From positions 1-36,508 of the forward strand of contig CAZMLE010000040.1 in assembly GCA_964567045.1 (NCBI GenBank): a DNA stretch of 36,508 bases, written 5' to 3'. How positions within the stretch are numbered: the stretch's first letter is position 1; each line of letters opens with the position of its first letter. Source of the DNA: JAFNGF01 sp964567045. Its GTDB lineage: Bacteria > Planctomycetota > Phycisphaerae > Sedimentisphaerales > Anaerobacaceae. Below are positions 32,299-36,508 of the stretch, one piece after another. Made by a program: the position numbers and the translations under genes. The notes under the pieces are model-generated. The model did not search any database, had not been told where the DNA came from, and saw nothing but the letters and a program-made list of their open reading frames with translations.

Positions 32299-32370
32299 TC
32301 CCAAGTGCCAATGGTACCGAGTCTGCGACGGCCCGTCCAAATGGTACTTGTCTTTCCTGGTCCAGTTTGA

Positions 32371-33165
32371 GTGCGAACGGTAAGTAGTCCAATCGAGGCT
32401 CTGCCAGTTGTGAAAGAGTGCGTGCGACAGGCGGGTCAAGCCATCTTTCGGATGGCTGCTGAGGGTTTTCAGACTGCTTATAAGGCAAACGAAGACCCTG
32501 TCACCACAGCGGATCTCACAGCAGACCGGATTCTAAAAACAGGCTTGCTTGGGCAATTTCCGGACACTGGCTGGCTTTCGGAGGAGACGAGTGACGATTT
32601 TACGCGTTTAAGCAAGAGCCAAGTCTGGATTGTTGATCCCATTGACGGCACCAAAGAGTTCGTCAGTGGCATTGCTGAGTATGCTGTGTCTGTAGCCTTG
32701 GTTGAGCATGGGCGGCCAGTCTTGGCAACAGTGTACAATCCCGCTACCGAGCAGTTATTCACGGCTGTCGATGGGCAAGGTGCCTGGCTAAACGCAGAAC
32801 GCATAAGCGCCGAGCATCATCTAACATCAAAACCTGTCTTACTTGCCAGTCGCTCAGAGATCGGACGGGGTGAATTTGAGTTTTTTGAACCCTTCGCAGA
32901 AATACGACCTTGTGGCTCCATTGCCTACAAACTTGCTCTGGTAGCTGCCGGCGCTGCCGACGCCACTTTCAGTCTGGGACCGAAGAACGAGTGGGACATC
33001 GCAGCCGGCGTGCTTCTGGTTAGTGAGGCTGGCGGCCAGGTAGCTGATAGAATGGGCAGTCCCTTTTGCTTCAATCGGCGGGCGAGCTTGGTTGATGGCA
33101 TTGTCGCTACTACCAAGGCAGCCCTCGAGCCGGTGCGGGCGCTTATCAGGCGGGTTGAATACTGA
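32371..33165 (+). CDS. cysQ: 3'(2'),5'-bisphosphate nucleotidase, CysQ-like
   Basis: This 264-residue member of the inositol monophosphatase family has LSEET (metal-binding Glu, about 70), DPIDGTKEFV (about 90-99) and EWDIAAGVLLVSEAGG (about 208-223), the three metal-site motifs. CysQ removes the 3' phosphate of PAP, the by-product of PAPS use, and is needed when sulfotransfer is active. The next gene upstream makes PAPS, which supports the call. The start is GTG at 32371; ribosome site weak. Inositol phosphatase activity cannot be excluded by sequence alone, but GTKEF and the gene context favour CysQ. Confidence 0.85.
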   Translation: MRTVSSPIEALPVVKECVRQAGQAIFRMAAEGFQTAYKANEDPVTTADLTADRILKTGLLGQFPDTGWLSEETSDDFTRLSKSQVWIVDPIDGTKEFVSGIAEYAVSVALVEHGRPVLATVYNPATEQLFTAVDGQGAWLNAERISAEHHLTSKPVLLASRSEIGRGEFEFFEPFAEIRPCGSIAYKLALVAAGAADATFSLGPKNEWDIAAGVLLVSEAGGQVADRMGSPFCFNRRASLVDGIVATTKAALEPVRALIRRVEY

Positions 33166-33485
33166 CAACAAAGCAACCGAAAGTACAATCCGGCGGACGC
33201 GGCCGTAGAAACTCGTGTCAAGCTCTGCTGGAATTCAAGGAAATCTACAACCATCAATGGATCATAGTCGGCATCTTGTTTACAGATGCTTGAGCGACCA
33301 TGACCTTTGTGGCCAGGTTTGCCGCCGCCACGATTGCGTTGGTGGTCTGTGGGGCAAAAAACTTCAATCTGGCAGGCCAGAGGGATTGAGACGAGAAGCT
33401 GGATTCGGATAAACTCCAGCAAAGAGGGATTTTACGCTCTCAGCCGACCAGTAACTGACGGATTACATCGCTCTGGAGATTCGTC

Positions 33486-33514
33486 TTGACGAATATTCTG
33501 TGCTATGTTACAAT
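33486..33514 (+). promoter_or_regulatory. sigma-70-type promoter
   Basis: TTGACG (33486-33491), a 17-base spacer and TACAAT (33509-33514) match -35 and -10 with five of six bases each. It would give a leader of about 340 bases before the flavoprotein gene at 33864. No competing gene lies between. Confidence 0.5.
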
Positions 33515-33710
33515 GCTTAAGTATGTATTGGGGCATGGAGGCACTTGTCAAACTCTCGTTCTGGCTATGGGGTGCGCCGGGTCCGCATCAGAGGAGTGTT
33601 TTGAAAATCGGGAATACCCCATCACGGGTACCCCACGGACGCGGAGCGCGCCAGCGTTGTCCTCCTGGAGACAGCGCCATTGCGAGGGAATCCGTCAAAG
33701 CGCTGGGTCA

Positions 33711-33780
33711 CTCGTCGGTCGTCGCTCGGGTCACGGGCAACGGGCGACGGGCGACGGTCCTCGCTCGGCGCTCGTCCTAG
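33711..33780. repeat. GC-rich CGGGCAACGGGCGACGGG repeat, right of the sulfate genes
   Basis: Tandem variants of CACGGGCAACGGGCGACG, TCGTCGGTCGTCGCTCGGG and CTCGCTCGGCGCTCGTCC. The block is an inverted relative of the one at 30490-30537. Confidence 0.5.
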
Positions 33781-33863
33781 CGCGGAAGTCCTGCGGGCAC
33801 ATAGGGCGGTATAGCCGCCCGTTGCGAAGAGAGGACACATACCTTAGAGAAAGGTGATGAAAA

Positions 33864-35672
<1,809 letters not shown>

Positions 35673-35679
35673 TGAGACA

Positions 35680-36012
35680 ATGTCCAGTAAGAACGAACGT
35701 AAAAACAGAGCGGATGTTGATCGTGAGGTAATGCGGGCCGTCGCTCGCCTGAAAGCCGGCATTCTGGGCGTAGTGTTCGGTTTGATCTTCGGCGTCGGTC
35801 TTTTTGCCATGACCGCTATTTTGCTCATTGAGAACGGGCCGAACACTGGCTATCACCTGTGTTTGCTCGGCAACTATTTCATTGGCTACGCCGTCACATG
35901 GCAGGGTGCATTCATTGGATTCTTGTGGGCATTCGCTGTCGGAGCGATGGTCGGCTGGTCGATCGGAATGATCTACAACCGCGTGGCCGGGATCCGCGCG
36001 AATGGCCGTTAG
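35680..36012 (+). CDS. small two-helix membrane protein, paralogue of the preceding protein's tail
   Basis: The ATG at 35680 lies 7 bases after the flavoprotein stop. The 110-residue protein has two membrane helices (about 25-50 and 75-100) and the motif LLGNYFIGYAVTWQGAFIGF. It aligns with the flavoprotein tail LLGHYLIGYRVTWAGALVGL, including the segment before it (VARLKAGILGVVFGL versus FARLDPVALGLAVGI). So one of the two arose from the other by duplication. Its role may be to anchor or pair with the flavoprotein. No known family name was recognised. Confidence 0.75.
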   Translation: MSSKNERKNRADVDREVMRAVARLKAGILGVVFGLIFGVGLFAMTAILLIENGPNTGYHLCLLGNYFIGYAVTWQGAFIGFLWAFAVGAMVGWSIGMIYNRVAGIRANGR

Positions 36013-36178
36013 CGATGACGGTGTCGCGGCCGACGGTCGCGAGATGCGAATCGGAGTCGATCCTACCTGCCGGCACAGCAGGCGTGGTTTCGGGCGCTAT
36101 GTTCTTTCCAGCCGTGTACTCATATTTCTCGGTCCGTCGCGGCAGATGGGGAGCATCTTTGACACAACGAACGCCTGA
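36002..36178 (+). pseudogene. broken glycosyltransferase N-terminus
   Basis: From ATG 36044 the frame reads MRIGVDPTCRHSRRGFGRY, the typical first strand and nucleotide-loop start of family 4 glycosyltransferases (MRIGIDAxCxxxRRGFGRY). The resemblance then fades, and a TGA follows at 36176-36178 after 44 codons. An in-frame ATG also occurs at 36002. A second, intact glycosyltransferase start follows at 36236. Probably a decayed or truncated copy. Confidence 0.45.
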
Positions 36179-36235
36179 TTACGCAAGCGATCTGCCGCAT
36201 ATTCCATTCGGTTACTTCCCGGCTTCTTGGGTATT

Positions 36236-36508
36236 GTGAACACAACTCCTGACAGCCAAGCGTTGCGATTCTGCCTGGTCAGCACGTTCTATCCGCCGTA
36301 CAACTTCGGCGGTGATGGGATTTATGCCCATAGGTTGGCCAACGGCCTGGCGCGACTCGGCCACCAAGTGACCGTATTGCACAGTCCGACTGCCTACGAG
36401 ATGCTCGCCGGCGCGAAGCCCTCCGACTCCTATGACGATCACACGAACGTGACCGTTCGTCCTATTCGAACCCCCTTGGGGAAACTCGGACTACTGGCGG
36501 TACAGCAG
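36236..36508 (+). CDS. glycosyltransferase family 4 (N-terminal part, cut by window end)
   Basis: A frame open to the window edge begins with GTG at 36236 and reads LRFCLVSTFYPPYNFGGDGI, then YAHRLANGLARLGHQVTVLHSP. This is the N-terminal Rossmann strand and the donor/acceptor loop (FGGxGxYAHRLAxxLxxxGHxVTVL) of GT4 glycosyltransferases. It transfers sugar from a nucleotide donor to a growing glycan at the cytoplasmic face. 91 codons are visible. Upstream starts in frame are possible; GTG was chosen as it precedes the first conserved strand closely. Confidence 0.82.
   Translation, partial: MNTTPDSQALRFCLVSTFYPPYNFGGDGIYAHRLANGLARLGHQVTVLHSPTAYEMLAGAKPSDSYDDHTNVTVRPIRTPLGKLGLLAVQQ

Larger units (their letters stand above)
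33166..33863. other. gene-poor region before the polysaccharide genes
   Basis: No gene is supported. It holds a candidate promoter (33486-33514), a GC-rich repeat block (33711-33780), and a short echo of the following gene's start: GGAGGCACTTGTCA at 33537-33550 resembles GGAAGCACTTGTCA at 33866-33879. Frames at 33215-33422 on both strands resemble no family that I can name with confidence. Confidence 0.4.

Noticed and set aside
32925..33422. 165-codon minus-strand frame with GKPGHKGHGRS, reminiscent of a transposase linker
   Set aside because: One short resemblance only, and half the frame is antisense to the CysQ-like gene.

Overview
The window looks like chromosomal DNA from a Gram-negative bacterium of the Planctomycetota, most likely a Phycisphaerae/Sedimentisphaerales-like lineage. 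This is an inference from an ECF sigma/anti-sigma pair beside a compact type II secretion/type IV pilus-like operon, many degenerate intergenic repeats, DUF72 and CNT genes, and AAAACAAAGCCAAT-type repeats. No rRNA or CRISPR is present. One tRNA-Ala (CGC) is seen.

Layout. 1-1.3 kb: an anti-sigma-like zinc-finger membrane protein and an ECF sigma factor (minus strand). 1.4-7.7 kb: a plus-strand pseudopilus/secretion operon with a GspE-like ATPase, a periplasmic protein with a pseudopilin-like tail, two GspF-like membrane proteins and three prepilin-like proteins. The divergent promoter region carries the same CGCGTCTGA box facing both ways, each preceded by an AAC box, as expected if the ECF sigma factor controls itself and the operon. 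7.7-13.4 kb: regulators, namely an NtrC-type sigma-54 activator, a FliA/WhiG-type sigma factor, a FlgB-like rod protein, a MerR-type regulator and a GAF-GGDEF diguanylate cyclase. 13.5-15.8 kb: a coupled operon of nucleoside transporter, cupin and 2H phosphoesterase.

15.8-24.6 kb is accessory in character. It holds an unrecognised two-gene module bracketed by inverted palindromic repeats, a DUF72 gene, a small coiled-coil membrane protein, an iron-sulfur flavoprotein, a TIR-domain protein, two remnants of a type I restriction-modification subunit around an ArsR-type regulator (itself bracketed by two near-identical palindromes), purine-rich low-complexity DNA, the tRNA, a nitroreductase and an IS630-like transposase remnant.

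24.7-29.5 kb is a visibly AT-rich phosphate-uptake island: an OprO/OprP-like porin, then pstS, pstC, pstA and pstB, with a hairpin plus T-run between pstS and pstC that should favour PstS over the permease. No phoU, phoB or phoR is present. 29.8-30.5 kb is an unusual single-domain receiver protein with a long insertion.

30.6-36.5 kb links sulfate activation (ATP sulfurylase-APS kinase fusion, CysQ-like nucleotidase) to surface polysaccharide genes: a UDP-galactopyranose-mutase-like flavoprotein with a fused membrane tail, a stand-alone paralogue of that tail, a broken glycosyltransferase start, and a glycosyltransferase cut by the window edge. PAPS from the first two genes could serve sulfation of an exported glycan. 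No sulfotransferase is visible in the window.
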